Shown here: positions 1 to 8,553 of the stretch, in pieces
Layout: each line of letters begins with the position of its first letter
Numbering within the stretch: the first letter of the stretch is position 1
Source of the DNA: Sporomusa sphaeroides DSM 2875
GTDB lineage: Bacteria > Bacillota > Negativicutes > Sporomusales > Sporomusaceae
DNA: 64,000 nucleotides
NCBI RefSeq assembly: GCF_001941975.2
Contig: NZ_CP146991.1
Location: 1,660,524 to 1,724,523 of the forward strand
Direction of reading: 5' to 3'
Translations under genes and position numbers: made by a program
Notes under the pieces: generated by a model
What the model saw: the letters and a program-made list of their open reading frames with translations, nothing else
Told to the model about the DNA's origin: nothing
Database searches by the model: none

Positions 1-660
1 AATCTTGATGTAGTTATGGGGCTTGAAAATAGAATTGTCTATGATTTAGTTGACGTGACTGAGGGTAACTGCCGCTTAAAGCAGGCACTGATCAGGGACA
101 AGCGGTACGAGACACTCTACCTGCTGCCTGCTGCCCAAACCAGAGATAAAAACGCCGTTACGCCAGACCAAATGCAGCAGTTATGCAAAGACTTGGCGCA
201 AGAATTTGACTATGTAATTATTGATTGTCCGGCAGGTATTGAACAAGGGTTTAAAAATGCCATTGCCGGTGCAGACCGCGCCATTATTGTTACCACACCG
301 GAAGTGTCGGCTGTTCGCGACGCGGATAGAATTATCGGCTTGTTAGAGTCAGAAGGCAAGCACAACCCTAAGCTGATTGTTAACCGTATCCGGCCACTCA
401 TGGTCAAAAAGGGCGACATGATGGATATTGACGATATCATCGAGATCTTAGCTGTTGATTTATTGGGAATCATTCCTGAAGATGAGTACATTGTCATATC
501 TACCAACAGGGGCGAGCCTGCCGTTGTCAACAACTCCGCCCTGGCCAGTACGGCTTACCGCAACATCGTGCGCCGCCTGACAGGCGAAAATGTTCCGCTC
601 ATGGTTCTTGAGACGAATGAGAGTTTATGGGGCAAGTTTAAAAAAGTGTTGGGATTGTAA
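1..660 (+). CDS. minD: MinD, septum-site-determining ATPase (5' truncated by window edge)
   Basis: The reading frame is open from base 1, so the start lies upstream and the first methionine inside the window (base 16) is internal. MinD is a ParA/MRP-family membrane ATPase that, with MinC and MinE, keeps FtsZ rings away from the poles. Visible parts fit the family: the 'DYVIIDCPAG' Walker B region, 'VTTPEVSAVRDADRI', the 'LIVNRI' strand and a C-terminal amphipathic tail ending 'LWGKFKKVLGL', which serves as the membrane-targeting helix. The Walker A loop is off the window. minE follows 22 bp downstream, as expected for a min operon. Confidence 0.96.
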   Translation, partial: NLDVVMGLENRIVYDLVDVTEGNCRLKQALIRDKRYETLYLLPAAQTRDKNAVTPDQMQQLCKDLAQEFDYVIIDCPAGIEQGFKNAIAGADRAIIVTTPEVSAVRDADRIIGLLESEGKHNPKLIVNRIRPLMVKKGDMMDIDDIIEILAVDLLGIIPEDEYIVISTNRGEPAVVNNSALASTAYRNIVRRLTGENVPLMVLETNESLWGKFKKVLGL

Positions 661-682
661 ATAATGGGTCTAGGAGGAGAAA

Positions 683-961
683 ATGTTGTTTGAACTTATT
701 CAAAAGCTGTTTGGCCGAGAAGCGCAAGGTTCGAAAAATATTGCAAAAGAACGTTTGAGATTTGTTCTGGTGCATGACCGGGTTAATGTATCACCACAGT
801 TTATGGAAGTTATAAAAGATGATATGATTAAAGTTATCTCTAACTATATGGATATTAATGAAACCGAAATGGAAATAAATTTGACCCGGACTAACACCCA
901 GGTGGCATTGGTTGCTAATATTCCGGTAAACCGCATGAAACGGACCATGCCGGGAGAGTAG
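683..961 (+). CDS. minE: MinE, MinD-stimulating cell division topological factor
   Basis: This 92-residue protein has the usual MinE length and architecture: a short amphipathic N-terminus, a central helix that contacts MinD ('RLRFVLVHDRVNVSP'), and a C-terminal topological-specificity region with 'MKVISNY'-like and 'LEVNI'-like strands. It stimulates MinD ATPase activity and drives its release from the membrane. AGGAGG precedes the ATG at optimal spacing, 22 bp after minD, so the two are surely cotranscribed. MinE rather than only DivIVA is typical of Gram-negatives, Clostridia and Negativicutes, and it argues against Bacillus. Confidence 0.95.
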   Translation: MLFELIQKLFGREAQGSKNIAKERLRFVLVHDRVNVSPQFMEVIKDDMIKVISNYMDINETEMEINLTRTNTQVALVANIPVNRMKRTMPGE

Positions 962-1000
962 GGAAAGTAAGATTGATGGCGGCCTCTTACGGCAGCATAC

Positions 1001-1029
1001 TGGACGCGGGCAGAAAATACTATTATAAT
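1001..1029 (+). promoter_or_regulatory. Candidate housekeeping promoter for rodA
   Basis: TGGACG at 1001-1006 and a perfect TATAAT at 1024-1029 are separated by 17 bp, 35 bp before the rodA start. The -35 box matches the consensus at 4 of 6 positions. The site would let rodA be transcribed independently of minDE. Confidence 0.55.
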
Positions 1030-1063
1030 ATATAAGATATTGTTAGAGAGAGGTCACTAGGTT

Positions 1064-2170
1064 ATGCTTAACCAGCGCCTGTTGCGAAATTTAGATTTTA
1101 TTCTGATCGCTGTTACTGCCCTGCTTATTCTTGTAAGTCTTGTTATCATCGGTAGTGCTACTCATATCAACACTCCCAGTGAGGACCGATACTGGTATGT
1201 GCAGCGTCAGGGTTTTTTTGTCCTGGCTAATATTGCTGTTTTCTTTATCATGCTGAATTTTGACTATAAGTCACTGGAAAGATTCTCAGGTTTTTTGTAT
1301 ATCTTTAATCTGATAATGCTGCTTGCCGTTATGTTTGTCGGGCAAACGGCGCTTGGCGCCCAGCGCTGGATTCAGATCGGCCCCATCAGTTTGCAGCCAT
1401 CGGAGTTTTCTAAGCTGATTATGATTATTGGGTTGGCCCAGGTATTGGATAAACGAACAGGTAAGCTTAATTCTTTTAAAGATATTATCCCGATTTTTGT
1501 CTATGTGGGCATACCGTTTATCCTGGTGTTAAAGCAGCCTGATCTTGGCACTTCCCTGGTATTTATGGCCATATTGTTCGGAATGATTTTTGTAGCCGGC
1601 ATTAATATGCGGCTCTTAATGTCTATTATTGGGGCAGGTATTGCCTTTATGCCAATTTTTTGGCATTTTTTAAAGGATTATCAAAAAAAACGGTTAACGG
1701 TATTTATCGATCCCAATGTGGACCCTTTGGGTTCAGGCTACCACATTATTCAGTCTAAGATTGCCATTGGTTCGGGCATGTTGTTTGGCAAAGGCTTATT
1801 TAACGGTACGCAAAGCCAGCTGAATTTTTTGCCGGAAAATCATACCGATTTTATTTTTGCCGTGATTGGGGAAGAACTGGGGTTTGTTGGCGCTGTGATA
1901 ATTTTGCTGCTGTACCTTATCTTACTCTATCGTGGAGTCAAAATTGCCGGTGGTGCCCGTGATAATTTCGGCACACTGCTGGCAACAGGCATTGTTTCGA
2001 TGTTAGCCTTTCATCTGCTTGTTAATGTTGGTATGACCGCGGGAATTATGCCTGTTACCGGTATTCCCCTGCCGCTGATGAGTTACGGTGTAAGTTCACT
2101 GACCACTAATATGATCAGTATCGGGATATTATTAAATATCTACATGCGAAGGCAAAAAATTTTATTTTGA
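1064..2170 (+). CDS. rodA: RodA, SEDS-family peptidoglycan glycosyltransferase
   Basis: This 368-residue polytopic membrane protein belongs to the SEDS family (RodA/FtsW/SpoVE), which polymerises lipid II during elongation or division. Family landmarks are present: 'LGAQRWIQIGPISLQPSEFSK' region, the 'KQPDLGTSLV' motif carrying the catalytic aspartate, a long extracytoplasmic loop with 'LPENHTDFIFAVIGEELG', and the C-terminal 'PVTGIPLPLMSYGVSS'. Its place after minDE and its short N-terminus favour RodA over FtsW, though a SpoVE-like role cannot be excluded from sequence alone. A strong terminator follows at 2247. Confidence 0.9.
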   Translation: MLNQRLLRNLDFILIAVTALLILVSLVIIGSATHINTPSEDRYWYVQRQGFFVLANIAVFFIMLNFDYKSLERFSGFLYIFNLIMLLAVMFVGQTALGAQRWIQIGPISLQPSEFSKLIMIIGLAQVLDKRTGKLNSFKDIIPIFVYVGIPFILVLKQPDLGTSLVFMAILFGMIFVAGINMRLLMSIIGAGIAFMPIFWHFLKDYQKKRLTVFIDPNVDPLGSGYHIIQSKIAIGSGMLFGKGLFNGTQSQLNFLPENHTDFIFAVIGEELGFVGAVIILLLYLILLYRGVKIAGGARDNFGTLLATGIVSMLAFHLLVNVGMTAGIMPVTGIPLPLMSYGVSSLTTNMISIGILLNIYMRRQKILF

Positions 2171-2246
2171 CGGCAAAGCATTGGTATATTTTATCCCACC
2201 GGCATCAGACATCTGCCGACTTCTTTGGTGTAGTGCTATTGTACAT

Positions 2247-2289
2247 AGACAGGCTGTGAATGTTGAAACAGCCTGTCTGTTTGTTTTTG
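2247..2289 (+). terminator. Rho-independent terminator after rodA
   Basis: A perfect 11-bp stem (2247-2257 with 2268-2278, AGACAGGCTGT/ACAGCCTGTCT) is followed by a T-rich run GTTTGTTTTT. The rest of the 299-bp gap between rodA and the next gene holds no convincing gene. Confidence 0.85.
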
Positions 2290-2469
2290 CTCTAACAACC
2301 TATATAAGTTTTACGCGCCAGCAGTTTTTCTTATTTGGGTTTGCTGCTGATTGGTGTGGTAGCGGCCTGCCATTGCTGGAGAGGGAATTTTGCTGCTGGT
2401 TATAAATCTGTAGTTTTAGCATATATATTCCATAAGAACACTTAAGCCGGTACTTATGGAGGGTTTAGG

Positions 2470-3204
2470 ATGACAAAGCTATGGAACCGTTTAAAAAATC
2501 GCTGGAATTTTTCTGCCCGCAATACGGAAAAAACCTGGCAATCTTATTATGAAGAAGAACCTGACTATACTTGGCTTAAAAAAATAATAGCAGCGTTAGC
2601 GATATTTGCGCTGGTTTACGGTGCCCAGGCATCCAATACCAGAGTTGGACAGGAAGTCACAGGTATTGTTCGTCAGGTCCTGGCGACTCAGACTGATTTT
2701 GTCTATTATACAGCCAGAACCATTGAGTATATAAACAGGCATTGGCCTAATGGTGCCGATATATCCGGGATACCTGTGTTGAAACAAATGCAGACAACCA
2801 TTTCCCGTCCTGCCGACCCATTGCGCTATATGACCAAACCGGTAGAGGGGCAGATAGTAACGCAGTATGGCTGGCAGGGCAATACTGCGGTTAAGCAGGA
2901 TATATTCCACGAAGGCATTGATATTGCTGCGCCGGCAGGAGCAAGTGTACGTGCAGCAGCTACCGGCAAAGTCAAAGTCGTTACCGATAGTGTCCAGTTT
3001 GGCACAATCCTTATTATTGACCATGGGCAGAATATCGAGACAATCTACGGTCACTTGACCGATGTATTAGTCAAAGAAAGTGATGAGATCAGTCAGGGGC
3101 AGGTGGTGGCACGGGTTGGAAAAACGGGAGCTGCCGTGTCCGTATTGTACTTTGAACTGCGGGAAAATGGCAAAGCGATTGATCCTTTGTCGAGGATAAA
3201 GTAG
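2470..3204 (+). CDS. spoIVFA: SpoIVFA-like membrane protein with degenerate M23 (LytM) domain
   Basis: The 244-residue protein has a basic cytoplasmic N-terminus, one membrane span (about 38-54) and an extracytoplasmic M23/LytM-like domain (about 125-240). In Bacillus SpoIVFA anchors and inhibits the sigma-K processing protease SpoIVFB in the outer forespore membrane. Here the first M23 zinc motif survives ('HEGIDI', H147 and D151), but the HxH normally found in 'HLHFE' reads 'VLYFE' (225-229), so metal-dependent hydrolysis is unlikely. The position directly before an S2P protease and in the min-spoIVF-rplU neighbourhood supports the SpoIVFA assignment. GGAGG lies just upstream of the ATG. 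Confidence 0.75.
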   Translation: MTKLWNRLKNRWNFSARNTEKTWQSYYEEEPDYTWLKKIIAALAIFALVYGAQASNTRVGQEVTGIVRQVLATQTDFVYYTARTIEYINRHWPNGADISGIPVLKQMQTTISRPADPLRYMTKPVEGQIVTQYGWQGNTAVKQDIFHEGIDIAAPAGASVRAAATGKVKVVTDSVQFGTILIIDHGQNIETIYGHLTDVLVKESDEISQGQVVARVGKTGAAVSVLYFELRENGKAIDPLSRIK

Positions 3205-3238
3205 TGTCGCACGATACTGGCAGATAAGGATGTGAAAT

Positions 3239-4111
3239 ATGCGGGCCGGGAAGATAGCAGGGGTTGAAATCATAGTAAATAATTGGTTCTTGGGGCTGAT
3301 TGCCGTATTCGCTGTTGCCGGTCTTGCCGATAAAGCGCTGCTAATTGTTAGTGCCGTTTTATTGCATGAATTGGCGCATATGCTGATGGCAGGCGGCTTA
3401 GGTTATAAAGTCAAGCAGGTAGAATTGCTGCCTTTTGGCGCTACGGCGCGCGTAGAACGCCTGACCGATGCCGGGGCGGTAAGTGAAATAATGATAGCAG
3501 CCGCCGGACCACTGGCAAGCCTGGGTCTGGCGGCTTTATGTTATGTCGCAGCGGGGGGGGCAGGCAGTTGGCAGGAAGAGATTTATTTTTATGGCGAAAC
3601 ACACCTTATGTTGGCCGGTTTCAATTTGCTGCCGGCATTACCGCTTGACGGTGGCAGAATTTTGCGGGCTGTTCTTACCCGCAGACGTGACTACCGGGCT
3701 GCCACAGCTATTGTTGTAACCATGAGTCATATCATAAGTTGTCTGCTGATCGTGCTGGCAGGATTGATTTTTTTGCTTGATTATACGGTGAATTTGACTA
3801 TGCTGGTAGCTGCCGGGTTTTTGCTGCTTACTGCCCGGACGGAAAACACGCTGGCCGGATTCCGGACCATGCGTATCCTGGCCAGAAAAAAAGCTGAGCT
3901 CATTGCCTGCGGCATTATGCCGACAAGACATCTGACAGCCATTGAGGATGCTGCTATCAGTGAGGTTATTGCCTTATTTGGCCCGGAGCAATATTATATT
4001 GTGCATATTGTTGACCAAAATTTCAAATTGTGCGGAGCGCTGACAGAAACCGAAGTGTGGGAGGGCCTCCTGAAAAAGGGGATAAGAGCCAGGATAAAAG
4101 AGTTTTTGTAG
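3239..4111 (+). CDS. spoIVFB: SpoIVFB-like site-2 intramembrane metalloprotease (M50)
   Basis: The 290-residue polytopic protein has the S2P zinc motif 'HELAH' (H43, E44, H47) within a membrane span, and the second-ligand motif 'LPALPLDGGR' around D137. The remaining spans reach about residue 205, followed by a C-terminal cytoplasmic domain that resembles the CBS-type regulatory tail of SpoIVFB. SpoIVFB cleaves pro-sigma-K in the mother cell. The gene lies 34 bp after the SpoIVFA-like gene, matching the Bacillus pair. A general M50 protease role is possible, but synteny makes the sporulation role most likely. Confidence 0.8.
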   Translation: MRAGKIAGVEIIVNNWFLGLIAVFAVAGLADKALLIVSAVLLHELAHMLMAGGLGYKVKQVELLPFGATARVERLTDAGAVSEIMIAAAGPLASLGLAALCYVAAGGAGSWQEEIYFYGETHLMLAGFNLLPALPLDGGRILRAVLTRRRDYRAATAIVVTMSHIISCLLIVLAGLIFLLDYTVNLTMLVAAGFLLLTARTENTLAGFRTMRILARKKAELIACGIMPTRHLTAIEDAAISEVIALFGPEQYYIVHIVDQNFKLCGALTETEVWEGLLKKGIRARIKEFL

Positions 4112-4268
4112 CCGCATCTTTTTGTCAGGTTTCAAATCTGGCCAAGATGGAAAAAATAAGTCTTGATATTTCCAGTCAAAGAATAGATAATAATTTTTAT
4201 AGCTGTCGCGCTGCCGGCCGTTGGCTTTTGTCTGAATTCTATTGCAGAAATATATTTTGGAGGTACCT

Positions 4269-6128
4269 ATGTCTTCTTTAGATCCTGTCAGTCCCGGGAT
4301 TTTGAGCCGGGTTATGAAACCGGCCCGTTACACTGGTCATGAATGGAACAGTGTTAGCAAAGCCCCTGATGAATATGTCGTAAATTTTGTGCTGGCTATG
4401 CCTGATGTGTATGAAGTGGGCATGTCTAATCTTGGGCTCAAAATATTATATGAAGTATTAAATAACCGTCCGGATACGTTTGCGGAGCGTGTGTATGCGC
4501 CATGGGTGGATATGGAAGCGGAAATGAGAACCGCTGGTATCAAGCTACATACCTTGGAAAGTAAGCGGCCTGTTGATCAATGTGATATTATCGGTTTTTC
4601 CTTACAGTATGAGCTTAGTTACAGTAATGTGCTTAATATGCTTGATTTGGCAGGCATTAGGCTTTTGGCTGCCGAACGGGATGAAAGTCAACCGCTGGTA
4701 GTGTGTGGCGGGCCATGTGCTTTTAATGCCGAGCCGATGACTGATTTTGTCGATTTTTTTATACTTGGTGAGGCTGAAGAGGTTATCGCCGAGGTGGCCG
4801 CTGCTATTGCTGAGTGGAAACAGGCCGGCAGGCCTGGTGGCAAGACGGGGATACTAAAACGGCTTGCCGGCCTGCAGGGAATCTATGTTCCCCGGTTTTA
4901 CGAGGTAGATTATCAGGCTGACGGTGCAGTGGAGGCGATTAAGCCGCTTATACCGGAAGCGAAAGCCGTTATTGTTAAGCGTGTTATTCAAGAGCTTGAT
5001 CAGATAACATTTGCGACAAAGCCGATTGTTCCTTTTATTGAAATTGTGCATGATCGCATCATGCTGGAACTGTTCCGGGGGTGTACGCGCGGCTGCCGTT
5101 TTTGCCAGGCAGGAGTAATCTATCGTCCGGTTCGGGAACGCAAGCTTGAGACACTATTCAATCATGTACAACAGCTTATTGACAATACAGGCTATAATGA
5201 AATTTCGCTGGTATCATTAAGCTCGGCCGATTATTCCTGTCTTAGTCATTTAATTACTGAACTTATTGAGCGGTTTAAAGAGCAGGGAGTAAGTGTGTCG
5301 CTGCCTTCGCTGAGAATTGACAGCTTTTCCATTGATTTGGCCAAGCAAGTGCAGCAAGTGAGAAAAAGCGGACTGACATTTGCGCCGGAAGCCGGGACTC
5401 AGCGGCTCAGAGATGTTATCAATAAAGGAGTTACCGAGGAAAACCTGACAGAAGCGGTAAGTGCTGCTTTTAAGTCCGGGTGGTCAACCATTAAACTCTA
5501 TTTTATGATTGGCTTGCCGACCGAGACGGATGAAGATATCGCAGGTATTGCTGCGTTAGCTCAGCGGGTGGCTGATCTGTATAAACAGCTGAAAGGACGC
5601 AAAGGGGCCAAGGTAACTGTCAGTGTTTCTTCTTTTGTCCCCAAACCGCACACTGCGTTTGAATGGTTTGGCCAAAACCCGGTGGAAGAGCTTGAACGCA
5701 AACAAAAGCTGCTGCGCTCACTCATTAAGGACCGCAGTATTTCGCTAAGCTGGCACGATGCCCGCACCAGTTTTTTGGAAGGCGTGTTTGCCCGCGGTGA
5801 CCGCAGGCTGGGCAAGGTGCTACTCCGGGCCTGGCAGAATGGTGCCAAGTTCGACGGCTGGTCTGAACATTTTAACTATGCTGTGTGGATGGAAGCTTTT
5901 GCTGCCGAAGGAATTGATCCTGTTTTCTATGCCAACCGGGAACGGGTGCTGCAGGAATATTTGCCATGGGAACACTTATCGGCAGGTGTGGACAAGTCTT
6001 TCCTGGCGCGGGAGTGGCAGGCGGCGAAAGATGCTGCGTTTACCCCTGATTGCCGTCATGAAAACTGCATGGCCTGTGGCGTCTGTCAGGAGCTTGAGGT
6101 TAACGTTGTGGATTGGGGGCAGGCATAA
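4269..6128 (+). CDS. TIGR03960-type B12-binding/radical SAM protein
   Basis: I chose the ATG at 4269 because TTGGAGG lies 6 bp before it; an upstream in-frame ATG at 4242 has no such site. The 619-residue product has an N-terminal cobalamin-binding-like region ('MPDVYEVGMSNLGLKILY'), a radical SAM core with CxxxCxxC in 'CTRGCRFCQAG', an 'FAPEAGTQRLRDVINKG' segment, and a cysteine-rich tail 'CRHENCMACGVCQ'. This family is found next to a TIGR03936/DUF2344 protein and RNase G in many bacteria; its reaction is not established. The stop overlaps the next start (TAATG). Confidence 0.88.
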   Translation: MSSLDPVSPGILSRVMKPARYTGHEWNSVSKAPDEYVVNFVLAMPDVYEVGMSNLGLKILYEVLNNRPDTFAERVYAPWVDMEAEMRTAGIKLHTLESKRPVDQCDIIGFSLQYELSYSNVLNMLDLAGIRLLAAERDESQPLVVCGGPCAFNAEPMTDFVDFFILGEAEEVIAEVAAAIAEWKQAGRPGGKTGILKRLAGLQGIYVPRFYEVDYQADGAVEAIKPLIPEAKAVIVKRVIQELDQITFATKPIVPFIEIVHDRIMLELFRGCTRGCRFCQAGVIYRPVRERKLETLFNHVQQLIDNTGYNEISLVSLSSADYSCLSHLITELIERFKEQGVSVSLPSLRIDSFSIDLAKQVQQVRKSGLTFAPEAGTQRLRDVINKGVTEENLTEAVSAAFKSGWSTIKLYFMIGLPTETDEDIAGIAALAQRVADLYKQLKGRKGAKVTVSVSSFVPKPHTAFEWFGQNPVEELERKQKLLRSLIKDRSISLSWHDARTSFLEGVFARGDRRLGKVLLRAWQNGAKFDGWSEHFNYAVWMEAFAAEGIDPVFYANRERVLQEYLPWEHLSAGVDKSFLAREWQAAKDAAFTPDCRHENCMACGVCQELEVNVVDWGQA

Positions 6129-6838
6129 TGGCTAAATTACGGCTTCAGATAACCAAAAGTGATGAAATACGCTATGTTTCCCACTTGGACCTGGCCGGTA
6201 CAATGGAACGGGCCATTCGGCGGGCTAAGCTGCCGGCCGCCTACTCGGAAGGTTTTAATCCCCATATGAAGCTGGCTTTTGCTTCAGCTTTGGCGGTGGG
6301 AGTAACCAGTGAGGCCGAATATCTGGAGCTTGAACTGACTGAAGAAATCAGTGTTGACCAGATAACAGCAAGACTGAAGCCCCAGTTACCTGCAGGCATT
6401 ACTCTGAAAGCCGCTAAATATGTGGGTGGGCGCAGTAAAGCTCTGATGGCAGTGGTTAATTTGGCAACCTATGAAGTTGTTGCTTCCCTGGCGCCAGGAG
6501 CGCACTGGCATACTGTCGAAACGAGCTTGGCAAAGTTTAATAGTGAAGTTGAAGTCATATATAGTAAACAATCGCCTAAAGGCCGGCGTGAAATTGATAT
6601 TAAAGAATATCTTGCCACACCGGTTGCCGTGAGGAAAGTGGCCGACAGCCAGCAGGAAGTCATGAGCCTTGGCTTATCGATAAAGATTACTCCTGGCGGC
6701 AGTGTTAAGCCGGTTGAAGTGCTTGACGCGCTGATTGCCGGTTTTGGGCTGCCTGTTGATAAAGACAATGCCTTAATTAATCGCACCGGGCTGTTTGTAA
6801 GCGATGGCCGGGTACAGCTATCGCCTATGGAATTATAG
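6128..6838 (+). CDS. TIGR03936 / DUF2344 protein, partner of the upstream radical SAM protein
   Basis: The start at 6128 overlaps the preceding stop in a TAATG junction, which indicates translational coupling. The 236-residue protein opens with 'KLRLQITKSDEIRYVSHLDL', typical of DUF2344, and contains 'EGFNPHMKLAFASALAVG'. In some bacteria this domain is fused to the C-terminus of the TIGR03960 protein, so the two probably act together. No catalytic motif is obvious. A role in RNA or ribosome modification has been guessed from the constant rng/rplU neighbourhood but remains unproven. Confidence 0.85.
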   Translation: MAKLRLQITKSDEIRYVSHLDLAGTMERAIRRAKLPAAYSEGFNPHMKLAFASALAVGVTSEAEYLELELTEEISVDQITARLKPQLPAGITLKAAKYVGGRSKALMAVVNLATYEVVASLAPGAHWHTVETSLAKFNSEVEVIYSKQSPKGRREIDIKEYLATPVAVRKVADSQQEVMSLGLSIKITPGGSVKPVEVLDALIAGFGLPVDKDNALINRTGLFVSDGRVQLSPMEL

Positions 6839-6865
6839 GTAGAGAGAACGTAAGAGGAATAAAGT

Positions 6866-8302
6866 ATGAGTAAAAGTATAATCGCCAGCGTGATGCCGGA
6901 AGAAACCAGGGTGGCCCTTTTAGAAGCAGGTGAGCTGATGGAAGTATCGGTGGAACGCAGCGAAAGCGGACATTTGGTCGGCAATATCTACAAAGGCAAA
7001 GTAAAAAATGTTCTTCCGGGTATGCAGGCCGCATTTGTGGATATTGGCCGGGATAAAAATGCTTTTTTATATATGGGGGATGCGGGTCGTCAAGCCGCCT
7101 GTCAGCACTTGACCATCGGCCAGGATGTACTTGTGCAGATTGCCAAGGACGCCATGGGGGACAAAGGACCGCGGGCTACCATTAGTCTGACACTGCCTGG
7201 GCGGTATATTGTGCTGATGCCTACCGTCGACTATATCGGTATTTCGCGCCGCATTGAAGAAGAACCCGAACGTGAACGCCTGCGTCAGATTGCCGAGAAA
7301 ATTCGTCCGGCCGGCATGGGAGTCATTGTCAGAACGGTAGCCATAGGCAAAGGTGAGGAAGACTTAATAAAAGATATGGCTTATTTGGCTAACATGTGGT
7401 CAATATTAAGCTCCAGGGCTAAACGCAGCAATGCTCCGGCGCTCATTTACCGGGATGCCGAGCTTGTTGTGCGGATTGTCAGGGACTATCTGACTGAGGA
7501 TGTTACCGAGTTTGTTATTGATAACCAGGAAGCTTACAACCGGGTTGTTGATTTACTTACCCATATATCGCCCGAGCTGGCAGAGTGTGTTCGCTTGTAT
7601 ACACCAACCGGCCAGGAGAGTGATATATTCAGCCGTTTTAACCTGGATACCCAGTTGGACAGCCTGCGTAACCGGCGGGTAGAATTAGCCTGTGGCGGCT
7701 ATTTAGTCATTGATCATACCGAAGCACTTACTGTCATTGACGTGAACACCGGCAAATTTGTCGGCAAGACCAACCTGTCGGAAACGGTATTTCAGACAAA
7801 CCTGGAGGCAGCGGCACAAATCGTCAGGCAGCTAAGGCTGCGGGATATTGGCGGCATCATTATCATTGACTTTATTGATATGGACAAAGCCGAGCAGCGG
7901 GCAGCCGTGCTTGCCGTACTTGAGCTGGAATTAAAAAAGGATCGTACCAAATCCAATGTGTTAGGCTTTACCAGCCTGGGCTTGGTTGAGATGACCCGGA
8001 AAAAGGCCAGGCAGAGTATTAACGGCATGCTTTACAGTCAATGTCCGTATTGTTTGGGAAAAGGCCGCATTAAATCGCCGGAAACGGTAGTGCTTGACAT
8101 TAAACGGGACTTAAGAAAGCTAAATAAACGGTCACGGCCGGGCGGCAGGCTGTTAATTCAAGTCCATCCCCAGGTAGCTGACTTGTTAACAAAGCAAGGT
8201 GAGCTCAAGCGTCTGGAAGAGGAAACAGCCAGAAGCCTTACGCTAGAATCTGTTGCCGACCTCAATCCGGAGATATTTTCCTTGCTGTGGAAACCAGATT
8301 GA
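6866..8302 (+). CDS. rng: Ribonuclease G/E family endoribonuclease
   Basis: The 478-residue protein has the RNase E/G catalytic-domain layout: an S1-type RNA-binding segment near residues 35-125 ('GNIYKGKVKNVLPGMQAAFVDI' region), the 5'-sensor region, and the DNase I-like subdomain with catalytic aspartates in 'VIDVNTGKFVG' and 'IIDFIDMD'. The zinc-link 'CPYCLGKGR' near residue 392 mediates dimerisation. It lacks the long C-terminal degradosome scaffold of RNase E, so RNase G is the better name. It probably processes rRNA 5' ends and decays mRNA. Its stop codon lies inside the -35 box of the rplU promoter. Confidence 0.93.
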   Translation: MSKSIIASVMPEETRVALLEAGELMEVSVERSESGHLVGNIYKGKVKNVLPGMQAAFVDIGRDKNAFLYMGDAGRQAACQHLTIGQDVLVQIAKDAMGDKGPRATISLTLPGRYIVLMPTVDYIGISRRIEEEPERERLRQIAEKIRPAGMGVIVRTVAIGKGEEDLIKDMAYLANMWSILSSRAKRSNAPALIYRDAELVVRIVRDYLTEDVTEFVIDNQEAYNRVVDLLTHISPELAECVRLYTPTGQESDIFSRFNLDTQLDSLRNRRVELACGGYLVIDHTEALTVIDVNTGKFVGKTNLSETVFQTNLEAAAQIVRQLRLRDIGGIIIIDFIDMDKAEQRAAVLAVLELELKKDRTKSNVLGFTSLGLVEMTRKKARQSINGMLYSQCPYCLGKGRIKSPETVVLDIKRDLRKLNKRSRPGGRLLIQVHPQVADLLTKQGELKRLEEETARSLTLESVADLNPEIFSLLWKPD

Positions 8303-8327
8303 CAAACTATTACCAGTATGATATTAT
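8299..8327 (+). promoter_or_regulatory. Strong promoter for rplU-prp-rpmA, overlapping the rng stop
   Basis: TTGACA at 8299-8304 and TATTAT at 8322-8327 are separated by exactly 17 bp. The rng stop codon TGA (8300-8302) lies within the -35 hexamer. Predicted transcription start is about 8334, giving a leader of about 220 nt. Confidence 0.8.
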
Positions 8328-8333
8328 TTGATG

Positions 8334-8553
8334 ATGTAGGCAGTGTCTACACCACCGCACGGAGAGGTTCTACTAAAACTAGGAACTGCTTAGAAATGCT
8401 CAGGTGCTAGGCGCGATGAGCATGCGACCGTAGTCGTACTGGGAAGTACGTCGCAGGGAGCACGCGCAAGAGCAACAACGCAGATGGGCGTTTATAAGCA
8501 GTTCCGGGTACCGTATTCGGCGAGTCCTAACACAGGGGAGGTGCAAACTAAAC
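8334..8553 (+). promoter_or_regulatory. rplU (L21) mRNA leader
   Basis: The region between the promoter and the rplU start is unusually long for a ribosomal protein operon. It begins with a segment containing 'ACACCACCGCACGG', which resembles the proximal part of L21-type autoregulatory leaders (recalled pattern, not aligned), and ends with 'GGGGAGGTGC' before the ATG. A self-folding element with 11-bp perfect ends (8382-8505) sits in the middle and may interrupt or extend the ancestral leader. Confidence 0.55.
8382..8505 (+). repeat. Compact structured element with terminal inverted repeats, inside the rplU leader
   Basis: The 124-nt segment is bounded by perfect 11-bp inverted repeats, GGAACTGCTTA (8382-8392) and TAAGCAGTTCC (8495-8505). 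The match continues imperfectly for about 26 nt (about 21 identical). An inner hairpin, CGTACT-GGGA-AGTACG (8435-8450), is itself closed by GCGA/TCGC (8424-8427, 8451-8454). It codes for nothing visible. It resembles the element at 51180-51349 in layout: long imperfect arms, a GCGCGA motif, and a central palindrome with a GG-containing loop. It could be a MITE-like repeat or a small structured RNA. Confidence 0.6.

Noticed and set aside
2181-2405. 74-codon open frame after rodA
   Set aside because: It runs through the perfect rodA terminator hairpin and its T-run, has no ribosome-binding site and a low-complexity Cys/Phe-rich product.
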